Origin: Symbiodinium kawagutii
Lineage: Eukaryota > Sar > Dinophyceae > Suessiales > Symbiodiniaceae
Assembly: GCA_009767595.1 (NCBI GenBank)
Contig: VSDK01016286.1
Coordinates: 84,218 to 148,217, forward strand
DNA: 64,000 nucleotides
Reading direction: 5' to 3'
Made by a program: the position numbers and the translations under genes
The notes under the pieces: generated by a model
What the model was told of the DNA's origin: nothing
Databases searched by the model: none
The model's input: only the letters and a program-made list of their open reading frames with translations
Shown: piece after piece, positions 1 to 12,115 of the stretch
How the letters are laid out: the number at the start of each line of letters is the position of its first letter
How positions within the stretch are numbered: position 1 is the first letter of the stretch

Positions 1-588
1 ACCAGCCAGCATTTGCAATGGTTTATCACCAAGCACGATGGAGTGCTATAAATGACAGCTGTTCTATATAGCCAACCGATATTTGCAACGTTGACGGCTA
101 ATCATGGACAATGACAGCGGTAACAACATTGTCCGTACCCAATCACAACAGTGATATCCAACCAACAACACTACAACCAGCAACCAAGAGTGATGTCATT
201 AAGCAAACCGTATGTGCAGCAACGGGATACAACATGTGTTAAATCATCAGCAATGGGCAGCAGCAATGGGCAGCAGCAATGGTTGATAAAAAATGATGAT
301 TAGTTAAGTGTTACCCGCATGTCACAGGGATACCTCTTCGTTGTCGGAGAGGTATGCAGCAGTGTATTCTTAAAAGGTGTACACCTTGGTGCCAGCCCTG
401 GAACCGTAACTTGGTAACTACCTTTTCAAGTCACGGCTATCCAAGACATGCTGGAGAGCATGACATGGGGCCCAACACACCGTGGGAAAGGAGTGATACC
501 CTCAGTTGTTGATTGCTTAAACTATGGACAGCTTCAGCTACAAGCACAAACCAGCTTGTGATTCTTGTCATCTACTCCGCTAAATTGG
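1..588. other. no gene seen
   Basis: AT-rich sequence with scattered AACCA/CAACA-type words and a short GCAGCAATGG duplication near 250-280. No exon-like island, RNA gene or TIR element was recognised. It would be upstream or intergenic sequence if 1172 is a true first exon. Confidence 0.4.
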
Positions 589-685
589 GTGTTTCTCAAA
601 ATAGGGGACCCCAAAAATGGCTGGTTTACTACTATAAATGACTATAAATGGATGATTTGGGGGTACCCCTATTTTGAGAAACCAC
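589..685. mobile_element. Family A TIR element, copy 1
   Basis: The left end reads GTGTTTCTCAAAATAGGGG and the right end CCCCTATTTTGAGAAACCAC, a near-perfect inverted repeat around a ~60-bp core containing ATAAATGACTATAAATGG. Flanks AAATTGG and AAAATGG look like a 7-bp target duplication with one mismatch. There is no coding capacity, so it is MITE-like. Part of the 20-copy family in this window. Confidence 0.85.
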
Positions 686-847
686 CAAAATGGGGGTTCC
701 ACACTGTCCCGACCATCGTTTCGTTTCATGCGATAGCTGTTTTTTTCCGGCTCAATCGCGCTTCGGAGCCCGCAGCTGACGTGCGGTGCTACATCAAAGC
801 AGAGCCGTTCTGAACAGCCTTGGGGCTAGGCCTGGTTGGTTACTAGT

Positions 848-962
848 TGGTTGTGGGTCAATATTAACCAACCAACAATGGTGGTTATTACCCAGCCAAC
901 TATAGGGAAAACAATGGTTAATGATAGGGGAACCAGGGATACAGGGTTTTGACCCACAGCCA
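848..962. mobile_element. Family B TIR element, copy 1
   Basis: Ends are TGGTTGTGGGTCAA and TTTTGACCCACAGCCA. The core shows the family signature: AACAATGGTTAATGAT, then GGGGAACCAGGG, then ACAGGGTTTTGACCC. Noncoding and MITE-like. Confidence 0.8.
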
Positions 963-1171
963 GTTAATGTTCAACGAATGGTTGCTGAATTGCGGTCAAG
1001 TGAAGATCAATGCCTAGCCTTTGCCGGCTCAATACTGAACAACAAGACCTGGTTGGTATTTTCCGTTACGTTTTATTCCCATTGCTGGAATGAGAAACTA
1101 CCGAGCTGACGTCATGTTGGGCTGGTCATGCTTGACACATGTTGAACGCAAGCCTTTGGCGATGTCAGCGC

Positions 1172-1227
1172 ATGACGGCTCGCCTAGCAGCCCTGCTCCT
1201 GGTGCTGCTTTGTGTGCCGGCGCAGGA
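1172..1227 (+). CDS. probable first coding exon: signal peptide
   Basis: ATG at 1172 opens MTARLAALLLVLLCVPAQ: one Arg, a Leu/Val/Ala-rich hydrophobic run, then a small-residue stretch suited to signal peptidase cleavage. The exon would end at 1227 before GTAACTGG; without splicing the frame stops two codons later at TAA. An upstream ATG at 1162 is in another frame and gives no hydrophobic stretch. The product would enter the secretory pathway, which would suit an extracellular or plastid-targeted NHL protein. The next exon could not be identified, so its link to the downstream NHL exons is inference. Confidence 0.45.
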
Positions 1228-1370
1228 GTAACTGGGTGCAGATGGGGGGTGAGGGGAAGGTAGCCAGGAGTGATGAAACAGCGTCAAGATGCATCTAGGG
1301 TTTTTCATGTTTGGGCCTCAGGGACGCATAGAAACTGGGAAAGTATCGCACAAAATGGCCTGTTTTACAT

Positions 1371-1450
1371 TTAGTGGTTTCTCAAAATAGGGCTACCCCC
1401 CATCGTGTTTAGTACCAACCATCCATTTTGGGGGTTCCAGATGTTTTAAG
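1371..1450. mobile_element. Family A TIR element, degenerate copy 2
   Basis: The left end is intact (TAGTGGTTTCTCAAAATAGGG). The right half has decayed after CATTTTGGGGGTTCC and lacks the closing GAGAAACC. An older or truncated copy. Confidence 0.55.
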
Positions 1451-2159
1451 AACCCAGCATTTGAACGTGTGACATTCGTGTTTTCAATCAGGCGCAGAGC
1501 TTCCAATGTTCAAGGATTCATTTCGTCGCGCTCGGACTGCCTCGTTGAACAACCAGCAGATGATCATCCAAGTTACTAACCACTTTTAGTAGTTCCTAAG
1601 CATGGTTACTAGCCAGTTAGTAGGTGGGATGATAGTAGATATGAATCACTTGTAGTAGTTGGCAAGATATAGTTTCTATATAACTAGTCAGTAGCCATGG
1701 TAACCTGCTGCATTTTTGCCCCAGCATGAGAACGGGGAGATCGCTGGCCTGTTAGACAGGGAAGACACAGCCAGATGGAGACGAGAAAAAAATGTGAATG
1801 TAGAAACAGATCCGTAGGCAGATAAAGATGAATGGAATTGAATGGATAAAAGAATGATATATTTCATCAAAAGTATCTGTATATATTTATATATATGTAA
1901 ATAAAAAATATGTATATATATATATTTGTAAATATATTTTTTTTAGACGCTGTAGATCTTATGCAGATAAACGTGTACATTGGTACGATAGATGGGCAAA
2001 ACTCTTGTTTTGATCGAAGGAAACCTAAATATATTCACATATACAGAGTATTTAATTACGCATGTGATTTAGATTCAGATATAGACAGGCAGACAAGATA
2101 TATAAGATCCACAAGATGGATAAGGTAGAGAAGACATATCTAGAAAGCAGCAGCAAAAC

Positions 2160-2590
<431 letters not shown>

Positions 2591-3638
2591 CAAAGGAAAC
2601 AATATGATTGCTACTTAGTTTGATGTGCAAGATAGAGATAGATTGAATAGACAAAGATTACTTGCATTGGACTTTTTTGGATTGGATTTGATTTGGTTAG
2701 ATCGATGCATTGGTAGATGGATCGATCAACAGAATCATCGCAGGACAGGTAGGTCAACAGATTGCTAGGTCAATGGGTTCTATGAAGACAATTAGATAGG
2801 TCAATGCATCACTGGAGACATCAAAACGCAGTAGTTTCTGAACATGATTTGCATCAACTTGAACAACATGTGGAATCTGCAGCATGCACCCTGGCAACCA
2901 GTTGTACAAAGACCCCCGATAAGTGCTATGGGCAAGTTCACCTTTGTCCATGACTGATGTTTGTGTCTGATACATCTGGTGATCAAACGATTCTTTCAGA
3001 GGAGGTGCTTACAGCGAAGTAGCGAGTTCTTACAGGTTCGCTGTGGATCTGGAGACAATTGATGAATCAAGTTCAATCAATCGTCGGTTGATCTCGACAT
3101 ACTCATTTGTCTCAGGGGAGTCAAATGAATCTTTCATCATAGTTCGTCGCTCTTTTCACAGGGATTGCCCACAATTTCGGCAAGCCTTAGGTGTCTGAAC
3201 TGTGCTGTGGTAGTGAAACAATTGCTTGGGGATGGTCGGGGGAAAATCACGAAGCTATGCCCCAGGCGGATCTGCACAACGACCAAAGGTGATGTGATGA
3301 TGGGGATGGTTCACTATCACTTTTTGGCTCCCCCTAGTCGATCATCAGAGTCGGCTTGAAGTCCTGCAGAAAGGTGGACAACCCCATGTTCGGTCACCAG
3401 TTTGGTTCATTTCTGGATGTGATACCCGGTTACCCAGCTTGATTGTTTCATCACCTCAATGTTACGGCCCCTACTGCCGCTAGCCCAACGGTGTCCGAAC
3501 CAAAAGCGGATCACCCTCTAAGGAGAATTATTGGATGCTGCAGGATTAAGCATCATCAATCTCAATTAACAATCCATTGACCAGCATGCCAACCACAATC
3601 TCATCACCACCCATCAACCATCCATTGCACCATTTTTC

Positions 3639-3848
3639 TTGGCAAAGCGCCACGTTGGATCTACAGTACATGGTGGTCGCCAGATCTCTACCCGTACACC
3701 GCCCGGTAACCGTAGCCTTGGGCCCAGGTCCTCCAACTTGGGCCACGTGGCCAAGGCGGAAGTTGCTCGGTGGCGTCCCATCAAGGGTCCGGTGGCATCC
3801 AATGGAAAGGATGGTACCCGAGCAGGGGCTGACAGTGCAAATATCACT
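3639..3848 (+). CDS. GC-rich coding-like island, frame uncertain
   Basis: This island is much richer in GC than its surroundings, and more than one + frame is open. One frame gives HVGSTVHGGRQISTRTPPG up to a possible donor GTAACC near 3713. A second piece could start after CCTTGGGCCCAG. It runs directly into family A copy 3. The minus strand is also open. I recognise no domain; it may be one or two diverged exons of the NHL gene. Confidence 0.25.
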
Positions 3849-3851
3849 TGG

Positions 3852-3948
3852 GTGTTTCTCAAAATATGGGACCCCCAAATCATCCACTAGTAGTCATTTA
3901 CAGTAATAACCAGCCATTTTTGGGGGCACCCCCATTTTGAGAAACCAC
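3852..3948. mobile_element. Family A TIR element, copy 3, with target duplication
   Basis: The ends GTGTTTCTCAAAAT and ATTTTGAGAAACCAC are inverted repeats. The element is bracketed by a perfect 7-bp direct repeat CACTTGG (3845-3851 and 3949-3955). This is the clearest target-site duplication in the family and marks the exact element borders. It is inserted at the edge of the 3.64-3.85 kb coding-like island. Confidence 0.9.
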
Positions 3949-3955
3949 CACTTGG

Positions 3956-4528
3956 TGCTTGAAAGCGATCACTGATGCTTGAACACCATGAATGATCTGA
4001 CTTGATGATGCTGATCAAATGTGTCATGTTTTTGAATACTAATTATCATGCCATTGATTATGACTTTGACAATCAACAATATTGCTTATGGTTATACGAA
4101 CCAAATGATTAATCCATTGATATTAACTTGTATGTTAATCAATGTTAGTAACAATGATGATCATACCATTGATTGATATTCTATAACACAAACTGATTGA
4201 CTACTTCGTGATGCTTGGGAATGCCTGATGGCGGTGAACCATATGTCAAATATAGCCATGGTTACAGTAACTATAGTGGATAACAACGGTTAATTTGCTC
4301 ATTGGATCCTTTTTGACGGTTGACACTGATTGATCTATTTGGGGTAGTACACCATGACTTGAGAAAAGAGGTACACTTTTGCTGCCTTCCCCGACAACAT
4401 TATTCTTTGGAGGTTTCCTAGGATGGAATTTCCAGTGGATTCCCAACAAAGAGGGGCTGCCGAAGCCTAAAGGGAGAGAATTCTGGTAGTTGCTCATCTG
4501 CAAACGCGCATCCTAGCGATTCTTCCAG
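3956..4528. other. no gene seen
   Basis: AT-rich sequence with diverged TGATTGA/AACCAT words. No exon-like island or TIR element was recognised before the CTTCCAG acceptor at 4528. Confidence 0.35.
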
Positions 4529-4843
4529 AGCAGCCTCGTAGCAATTCAGCAGCTCCAGGTTCAAAGTGGAGCTAAAGAAATCGAAGAAAACGAAGAAGCT
4601 ACAGCAACTGTAGAAGAAGAACAAGCTCAAGAAAGTGAAGAAACCGGAGAAGATGCAGCAACTATAGATGAAGAAGCTCAAGAAAGCCAAGAAGCTGGAG
4701 AAGATGCAGCAACTATAGATGAAGAAGCTCAAGAAAGCGAAGAAACTGGAGAAGATGCAGCAAGTATAGTTGAAGAAGCTGGACTTTCAACCATACCAAG
4801 CAGGCCGGAGGTGTCCCGTGGTGTGGTTAGTCAAAGAGGATAA
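4529..4843 (+). CDS. Glu-rich low-complexity open frame with 17-residue repeats
   Basis: An AG acceptor (CGATTCTTCCAG) precedes an open frame starting SSLVAIQQLQVQSG and ending at TAA 4841-4843. Residues from about 31 onward form three tandem 17-residue units of the type GEDAATIDEEAQESEET, encoded by 51-bp repeats at about 4617-4777. The middle unit has SQEAG instead of SEETG. The frame stays open through all copies. It would be an acidic, probably disordered exon. Because the DNA is itself a minisatellite and the complement is also open, it could equally be noncoding. Confidence 0.3.
   Translation, partial: SSLVAIQQLQVQSGAKEIEENEEATATVEEEQAQESEETGEDAATIDEEAQESQEAGEDAATIDEEAQESEETGEDAASIVEEAGLSTIPSRPEVSRGVVSQRG
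4617..4777 (+). repeat. 51-bp minisatellite, about 3 copies
   Basis: Successive copies of a 51-bp unit (GAAGAAGCTCAAGAAAGC.. to ..GCAGCAACTATAGAT) differ at only a few bases. The unit is a multiple of three, so expansion preserves frame. Confidence 0.8.
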
Positions 4844-5130
4844 AGAGGATGGCGGCAGCTACATTCTCAGAGGCTGTGGAACCAACCATTATTTGGCCTC
4901 AAATAAATGGAAATTGCAGGGAGCTCTCTGGACTCTATTCAAGCACCAAAGATCTGTACTGTAGCGCATGAGGCTTGATATGAGTTTCCAGCATGTTTGG
5001 CCTCTCTGGGGAATGTCGTTTTGAGGAAAACGATTCAAACATGCAGTTTTATTTTGCAGCGCAGATGGTTCATGATGCTTACATAATGGTTAGTTGGTGA
5101 ACCATCATGAGCCAACCATGCACTTATCAT

Positions 5131-5254
5131 TGATCAATACATGGCAGTGGGTCAAAACCCTGTACGCCTCGTTCTCCTATCATTGAGCATTGTTTCCCCT
5201 ATTATTGTCGGGGAAACAATGGGTTAATATTGACCCACTGCCATGTATTGATCA
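5131..5254. mobile_element. Family B element inside a 25-bp perfect inverted repeat
   Basis: Arms 5131-5155 and 5230-5254 are exact reverse complements, beginning TGATCAATACATGGCAGTGG. The inner part is a reversed family B core (GTCAAAACCCTGTACGCC..). The perfect palindrome suggests recent insertion or continued homogenisation of the arms. Confidence 0.9.
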
Positions 5255-5344
5255 ATCACCAACAATAATGAGTGATAATCACCAAAAATAATAGGTAGTG
5301 AAAATCAATAATTATTGGTGATTATCACTCATTATTGGTTGGTT
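5255..5344. repeat. second hairpin immediately downstream
   Basis: The left arm, with AATAATGAGTGATAATCACC, pairs with the right arm GGTGATTATCACTCATTATT. The arms are about 28 bp with a short AT-rich loop. It abuts the 5131-5254 hairpin with no spacer. Confidence 0.8.
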
Positions 5345-6265
5345 AATATTGAATCATGTGCCTGCGATGATGGAGAGAGTGTCATTGCCGCAGTTGCCCC
5401 GCATGAAGCTGGTGTGTGATCAGGGCTCATAGCGGAAGGGAATCCGCACTGCACAATCAATCAATCCTCAAATATAGCATTGTGGAGTACTCTAAACAGA
5501 TGTAATAAACATGTTTGTTTATATGAATACCTACCTCTCTATCTATCTACCTATCTATCTATATCTTATACATTCCTTTTCCTATGGTGAACCTTGCACT
5601 TCCCGCGAGTGTCTACCTAACGGTCATGGCCGTACCTTTCGCTGTCATGATCTTTTCATGACTCCACCCAGCTGGAGCCAAACTGAAAGACCCTCCACAG
5701 CGTTCCAGTGTTGTTGATGGTTTACGCCCTTGAAGACTAGGCTTATACCATGTATCAATCGATGCTCACCATGGTTGCTAAGCATGGAATCCGAAAATGA
5801 CAGTTTTGGCATCCCCCTTGAAGTTTAAACTATATATAAACTTGCAAACGGTTACCTACTCAAAAACCTCCCATTTTATGCGCTAACATTTTTGTGTTGG
5901 CTGAATTTTGGGGTTTTTAAGAGGTTGGGGGCTGCAATTTTATAGAGAACGTTTTTTTCAAGATCCCATGCAATTCTATAGAGGAGTGATTTTGTTGGGT
6001 TACCTCCAGCAAGGGGTTGGGGCCTACCGTTTTAGAGAATAACATGTGGAAACATGATTTTGAGATTCTGACTCGTCCCTATCTCCCTTTGATATCATCA
6101 AGTGGCCCAGAAGCAATTGTATAGAGACATGTTTTGTTATCGTTTTGGGTTTAGAGGGGAAGCTCACAATTTGAAATAGATGTGATTCTATAGTTCAGGA
6201 AGTGTAGTGACATCCGTGGATGTTTGGATTCTGACGGAGACCGTTGGCCATTGATTTTATAGAAT

Positions 6266-6572
6266 CACATTCATCTTGATTCTGTACCATCACCCTGGAA
6301 ACTTCACGGCCAATGTTTCAAGCACAATTGATTTTCTGATTCATTTTGATTTTATACCATCACCGTGGAAGCATCACAGCCAATGTCTCCTGCACTTTGG
6401 ATTTTCTGATTCAATCTAGTTTGATACCATCACCCTATCAGCAACACAGCCAATGGCTCATCCTGATTCTATACAACCAGCCGGCAAGCATTGCGGTCAA
6501 TGGCTCGTGCACTTTTGATTTTCTGGTTCATCCTGATTCTATACAACCAGCCTACAAACATTGCAGACAATG
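6266..6572 (+). repeat. short-unit head of the array (about 72-85 bp units)
   Basis: About five diverged units share ATT(C/T)TATACC or GATTCTATACAACCAG, then CA(C/G)AGCCAATG, then GATTTTCTG(A/G)TTC. A near-identical copy of the last four units recurs at 9239-9468 at the head of the second block. Confidence 0.75.
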
Positions 6573-9238
6573 GAAAGTGCAGGCTGACAACATCAAGACA
6601 AAACAGACCAGGCAAAGGCAGAATGACTATAATAAAATCATGTAAAAACAGACTCAGGAATGTTCAGAGGAAGCAAGAATGCCCTTGCCTTCCAATGCCG
6701 GAATCTGCATCTATATAATCGCTTCAATTTGAAAGAAACATAAGCCAGGGATCTATCATGGAGCCAGCAATCCAGCACAAGGCACAAAATGTTCATTTTT
6801 GAGCACTTTCAAGTAAACGGTTAAAGCAAAACAAACAAGCTGCCGATCAACTAAGCTAACGTGTTTGAAAGGGTGACAACATAAAGGCACACAGAGGAGG
6901 AAAAAAGGCAGGACTATAAAATCATGTAAGAACGGACTCGGGAATGTTGAGAGGAACCAAGCAAGCCGTTGTCTTCCAATGCTGAAATTTGCATCTATAG
7001 AATCACTTCAATCTGAACAATTGCAAGCCAGGGATCATTCATGAAGCCAGCAATCCAGGATCCAGCACAAAATTTTTGTTTCTGACCACTTTCGAGTAAG
7101 CAGTTTAAGCAAAACAAACAAGCTGCCGATCAACTAAGCTAACGTGTTTGAAAGGCTGACAAAATAAAAGCGCACACAGAGGAGGAAAAGGCAGAAAGAC
7201 TATAAAATCATGTAAGAACGGACTCGGGAATGTTGAGAGGAACCAAGCAAGCCGTTGTCTTCCAATGCTGAAATTTGCATCTATAGAATCACTTCAATCT
7301 GAACAATTGCAAGCCAGGGATCATTCATGAAGCCAGCAATCCAGGATCCAGCACACAATTTTTGTTTCTGACCACTTTCGAGTAAGCAGTTTAAGCAAAA
7401 CAAACAAGCTGCCGATCAACTAAGCTAACGTGTTTGAAAGGCTGACAAAATAAAAGCGCACACAGAGGAGGAAAAGGCAGAAAGACTATAAAATCATGTA
7501 AGAACGGACTCGGGAATGTTGAGAGGAACCAAGCAAGCCCCTGCTTTCCAATGCCGAAATCTGTATTTATAGAACCACTTCAATTTCAGCAATTTCAACC
7601 CTGGGATCTATCATAAAGCCAGCGATGCAGGATCTAAGACAAAATGTTTATTTCTGAACACTTTCAAGTAAACAGTTTGAGCAACACAAACAAGCTGCCG
7701 AACGACTAACCTAACATGTTTGAAAGGCTGAAAACATCAAGGCGCGCAGACCAGGAAAGGCAGACAGACTATAAAATCATGTAAGAACGCAGTCAGGAAT
7801 GAGACGAATCAAGCAAAACCCTTGCCTTCCAATGCCGAAGTCTGTATTTATAGAATCACTTCAATATCAGCAATTTCAAGCCTGGGATCTATCATAAAGC
7901 CAGCGATGCAGGCTCCAAGACAAAATGTTTATTTCTGAACACTTTCAAAGAAATGGTTTGAGCAAAGCAAACAAGCTGCCGATCAACTAAGCTAACGTGT
8001 TTGAAAGGCTGACAACATAAAGGCACACAGAGGAGGAAAAGGCAGATAGACTATAAAATCATGTAAGAACGGACTCGGGAATGAGAGGAAGCAAGCAAGC
8101 CTTTGCCTTCCAATGCTGAATTTGCATCAATAGAATCACTTCAATCTGAACAATTCCAAGTCAGGGATCATGCATGAAGCCGGCAATCCAGCACAAGGCA
8201 CAAAATGTTGATTTTTTGAGCACTTTCAAGTAAACAGTTTCCACAAAACAAACAAGCTGCCGATCAACTAAGCCAAGGTGTTTGAAAGGCTGACAACATA
8301 AAGGCACACAGACCAGGAAAAGGCAGACAGACTATAAAATCATGTAAGAACGCAGTCAGGAATGAGACGAATCAAGCAAAACCCTTGCCCTCCAATGCCG
8401 AAGTCTGTATTTATAGAATCACTTCAATATCAGCAATTTCAAGCCTGGGATCTATCATAAAGCCAGCGATGCAGGATCCAAGACAAACTGTTTATTTCTG
8501 AACACTTTCACGTAAACAAGTTAAGCAAAACAAGCAACCTGCCGATCAACCAAGGAAACATGAATGAAAGGCTGAAAACATCAAGGCGCACAGACCAGGA
8601 AAAAGCAGACAGACTATAAAATCATGTAAGAACGGACTCGGGAATGTTGAGAGGAATCAATCAAAACCCTTGCCTTCCAATGCCGGAATACGCATTTGAA
8701 CACTCTCAAGTAAACAGTCTCAGCAAATCAAACAAGCTGCCAATCAACTGAGCTAACATGTTTGAAAGGCTGACAACATAAAGGCACACAGAGGAGGAAA
8801 GGCAGAAAGACTATAAAATCATGTAAGAACGGACTCGGGAATGTTGAGAGGAACCAAGCAAGCCGTTGTCTTCCAATGCTGAAATTTGCATCTATAGAAT
8901 CACTTCAATCTGAACAATTGCAAGCCAGGGATCATTCATGAAGCCAGCAATCCAGGATCCAGCACAAAATTTTTATTTTTGAGCACTTTCAAGTAAACGG
9001 TTAAAGCAAAACAAACAAGCTGCCGATCAATTAAGCTAACATGTTTGAAAGGCTGACAACATAAAGGCACACAGAGGAGGGAAGGCAGAAAGACTATAAA
9101 ATCATGTAAGAACGGACTTCGGAATGAGAAGAACCAAGCAAAACCGTTGCTTTCCAATGCCGAAATCGGTATGTACAGAATCACTTCAATTTGAACAATT
9201 TCAAACCTGGGATAATTTTGATTGATTCCATACACATT
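6342..9238 (+). repeat. tandem array, higher-order block 1 (~2.9 kb, 10 monomers)
   Basis: The ~285-bp monomer is recognised by ACTATAAAATCATGTAAGAA, then GGGAATG..GAGAGGAA.CAAGCAA, CTATAGAATCACTTCAATCT and AACAAGCTGCCGATCAACTA. Monomer anchors lie near 6623, 6912, 7199, 7483, 7768, 8049, 8329, 8612, 8809 and 9091. The monomer starting near 8612 is short (~197 bp). The block ends in GATTGATTCCATACACA. No credible coding sequence; short frames in it recur only because the repeat recurs. Confidence 0.92.
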
Positions 9239-12115
9239 CATTTTGATTTTATACCATCACCGTGGAAGCATCACAGCCAATGGCTCCTGCACTTTGGCTT
9301 TTCTGATTCAATCTGATTTGATACCATCACCCTATCAACAACACAGCCAATGGCTCATCCTGATTCTATACAACCAGCCGGCAAGCATTGCGGACAATGG
9401 CTCGTGCACTTTTGATTTTCTGGTTCATCCTGATTCTATACAACCAGCCTACAAACATTGCAGACAATGGAAAGTGCAGGCTGACAACATCAAGACAAAA
9501 CAGACCAGGCAAAGGCAGAATGACTATAATAAAATCATGTAAAAACAGACTCAGGAATGTTCAGAGGAAGCAAGAATGCCCTTGCCTTCCAATGCCGGAA
9601 TCTGCATCTATATAATCGCTTCAATTTGAAAGAAACATAAGCCAGGGATCTATCATGGAGCCAGCAATCCAGCACAAGGCACAAAATGTTCATTTTTGAG
9701 CACTTTCAAGTAAACTGTTAAAGCAAAACAAACAAGCTAACGATCAACTAAGCTAACGTGTTTGAAAGGGTGACAACATAAAGGCACACGGACCAGGAAA
9801 AGGCAGAAAGACTATAAAATCATGTAAGAACGGACTTGGGAGTGTTGAGAGGAACCAAGCAAGCCGTTGTCTTCCAATGCTGAAATTTGCATCTATAGAA
9901 TCACTTCAATCTGAACAATTGCAAGCCAGGGATCATTCATGAAGCCAGCAATCCAGGATCCAGCACGAAATTTTCATTTCTGACCACTTTCGAGTAAACA
10001 GTTTAAGCAAAACAAACAAGCTGCCGATCAACTAGGCTAACATGTTTGAAAGACTTGACAACATAAAGGCACACAGAGGAGGAAAGGCGGAAAGACTATA
10101 AAATCATGTAAGAACGGACTCGGGAATGTTGAGAGGAACCAAGCAAGCCGTTGCCTTCCAATGCTGAAATTTGCATCTATAGAATCACTTCAATCTGAAC
10201 ACTTGCAAGTCAGGGATCATGCATGAAGCCGGCAATCCAGCACAAGGCACTAAACGTTAATTTTTGAGCACTTTCAAGTAAACGGTTAAAGCAGAACAAA
10301 CAAGCTGCCGATCAATTAAGCTAACATGTTTGAAAGGCTGACAACATAAAGGCACACAGAGGAGGAAAGGCAGAAAGACTATAAAATCATGTGAGAACGG
10401 ACTTCGGAATGTTGAGAGGAACCAAGCAAGCCGTTGTCTTCCAATGCTGAAATTTGCATCTATAGAATCGCTTCAATCTGAACAATTGCAAGCCAGGGAT
10501 CATTCATGAAGCCAGCAATCCAGGATCCAGCACAAAATTTTCATTTCTGACCACTTTCGAGTAAACAGTTTAAGCAAAACAAACAAGCTGCCGATCAACT
10601 AAGCTAACATGTTTGAAGACTGACAACATAAAGGCACACAGAGGAGGAAAAGGCGGAAAGACTATAAAATCATGTAAGAACGGACTCGGGAATGTTGAGA
10701 GGAACCAAGCAAGCCGTTGCCTTCCAATGCTGAAATTTGCATCTATAGAATCACTTCAATCTGAACAATTGCAAGTCAGGGATCATTCATGAAGCCAGCA
10801 ATCCAGGATCCAGCACAAAATGTTCATTTCTGACCACTTTCGAGTAAACAGTTTAAGCAAAACAAACAAGCTGCCGATCAACTAAGCTAACGTGTTTGAA
10901 AGGCTGACAAAATAAAAGCGCACAGACCGGGAAACAGACAGACTATAAAATCATGTAAAAACGGACTCAGGAATGTCCCTGCTTTCGAATGCCGAAATCT
11001 GTATTTATAGAATCACTTCAATTTAAGCAATTTCAAGCCTGGGATCTATCATAAAGCCAGCGATGCAGGATCCAAGACAAAATGTTTATTTCTGAACACT
11101 TTCAAATCAATGGTTTGAGCAAAGCAAACAAGCTGCCGAACGACTAACCTAACATGTTTGAAAGGCTGACAACATAAAGGCAAACAGAGGAGGAAAAGGC
11201 AGATAGACTATAAAATCATGTAAGAACGGACTCGGGAATGAGCGGAATCAAGCAAAACCCTTGCCTTCCAATGCCGAAGTCTGTATTTATAGAATCACTT
11301 CAATTTCAGCAATTTCAAGCCTGGGATCTATCATAAAGCCAGCGATGCAGGATCCAAGACAAACTGTTTATTTCTGAACACTTTCAAGTAAACAGTTTAA
11401 GCAAAACAAGCAACCTGCCGATCAACCAAGGAAACATGAATGAAAGGCTGAAAACATCAAGGCGCGCAGACCAAGAAAAGGCAGACAGACTATAAAATCA
11501 TGTAAGAACGGACTCGGGAATGTTGAGAGGAATCAATCAAAACCCTTGCCTTCCAATGGCGGAATATGCATTTGAACACTCTCAAGTAAACAGTCTCAGC
11601 AAATCAAACAAGCTGCCAATCAACTGAGCTAACATGTTTGAAAGGCTGACAACATCAAAGCGCACGGACAAGGAAAAGGCAGAAAGGCTATAAAATCATC
11701 TAAGAACGGACTCGGGAATGTTGAGAGGAACCAAGCAAGCCGTTGCCTTCCAATGCTGAGATTTGCATCTATAGAATCACTTCAATCTGAACAATTGCAA
11801 GCCAGGGATCATTCATGAAGCCAGCAATCCAGGATCCAGCACGAAATTTTCATTTCTGACCACTTTCGAGTAAACAGTTTAAGCAAAACAAATAACCTGC
11901 CGATCAACTAAGCTAACATGTTTGAAAGACTTGACAACATAAAGGCACACAGAGGAGGAAAGGCGGAAAGACTATAAAATCATGTAAGAACGGACTTCGG
12001 AATGAGACGAACCAAGCAAAACCGTTGCTTTCCAATGCCGAAATCGGTATACGCAGAATCACTTCAATTTGAACAATTTCAAACCTGGGATAATTTTGAT
12101 TAATTCCATACACGT
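9239..12115 (+). repeat. tandem array, higher-order block 2 (~2.9 kb, 10 monomers)
   Basis: This is a second copy of the whole block. It has the same short-unit head, ten monomers (anchors near 9522, 9810, 10096, 10377, 10661, 10942, 11209, 11488, 11688, 11971), the same shortened eighth monomer (~200 bp) and the same tail (TTAATTCCATACAC). The offset between blocks is about 2.88-2.90 kb. Order and length variants are conserved, which shows duplication of the multi-monomer block rather than independent monomer expansion. Confidence 0.92.

Larger units (their letters stand above)
4852..6265. other. no confident gene; two hairpin elements and TATA-rich flank of the big array
   Basis: Contains the family B hairpin at 5131-5254 and a second hairpin at 5255-5344. 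A short + frame at 5586-5717 is Cys-rich (GEPCTSRECLPNGHG) but has no domain or clear splice sites. From about 5860 the sequence repeats words such as ATTTTATAGAGA and ATTCTATAG that resemble the array monomer. Confidence 0.4.

Noticed and set aside
6346-9615. Duplicated open frames in the array head (for example 6346-6645 and 9222-9542)
   Set aside because: Identical peptides arise only because the DNA block is duplicated; no splice or domain support.
6342-12115. CRISPR-like spaced repeats
   Set aside because: The units are contiguous ~285-bp monomers without short spacers, in a eukaryotic context; it is a satellite-like array.
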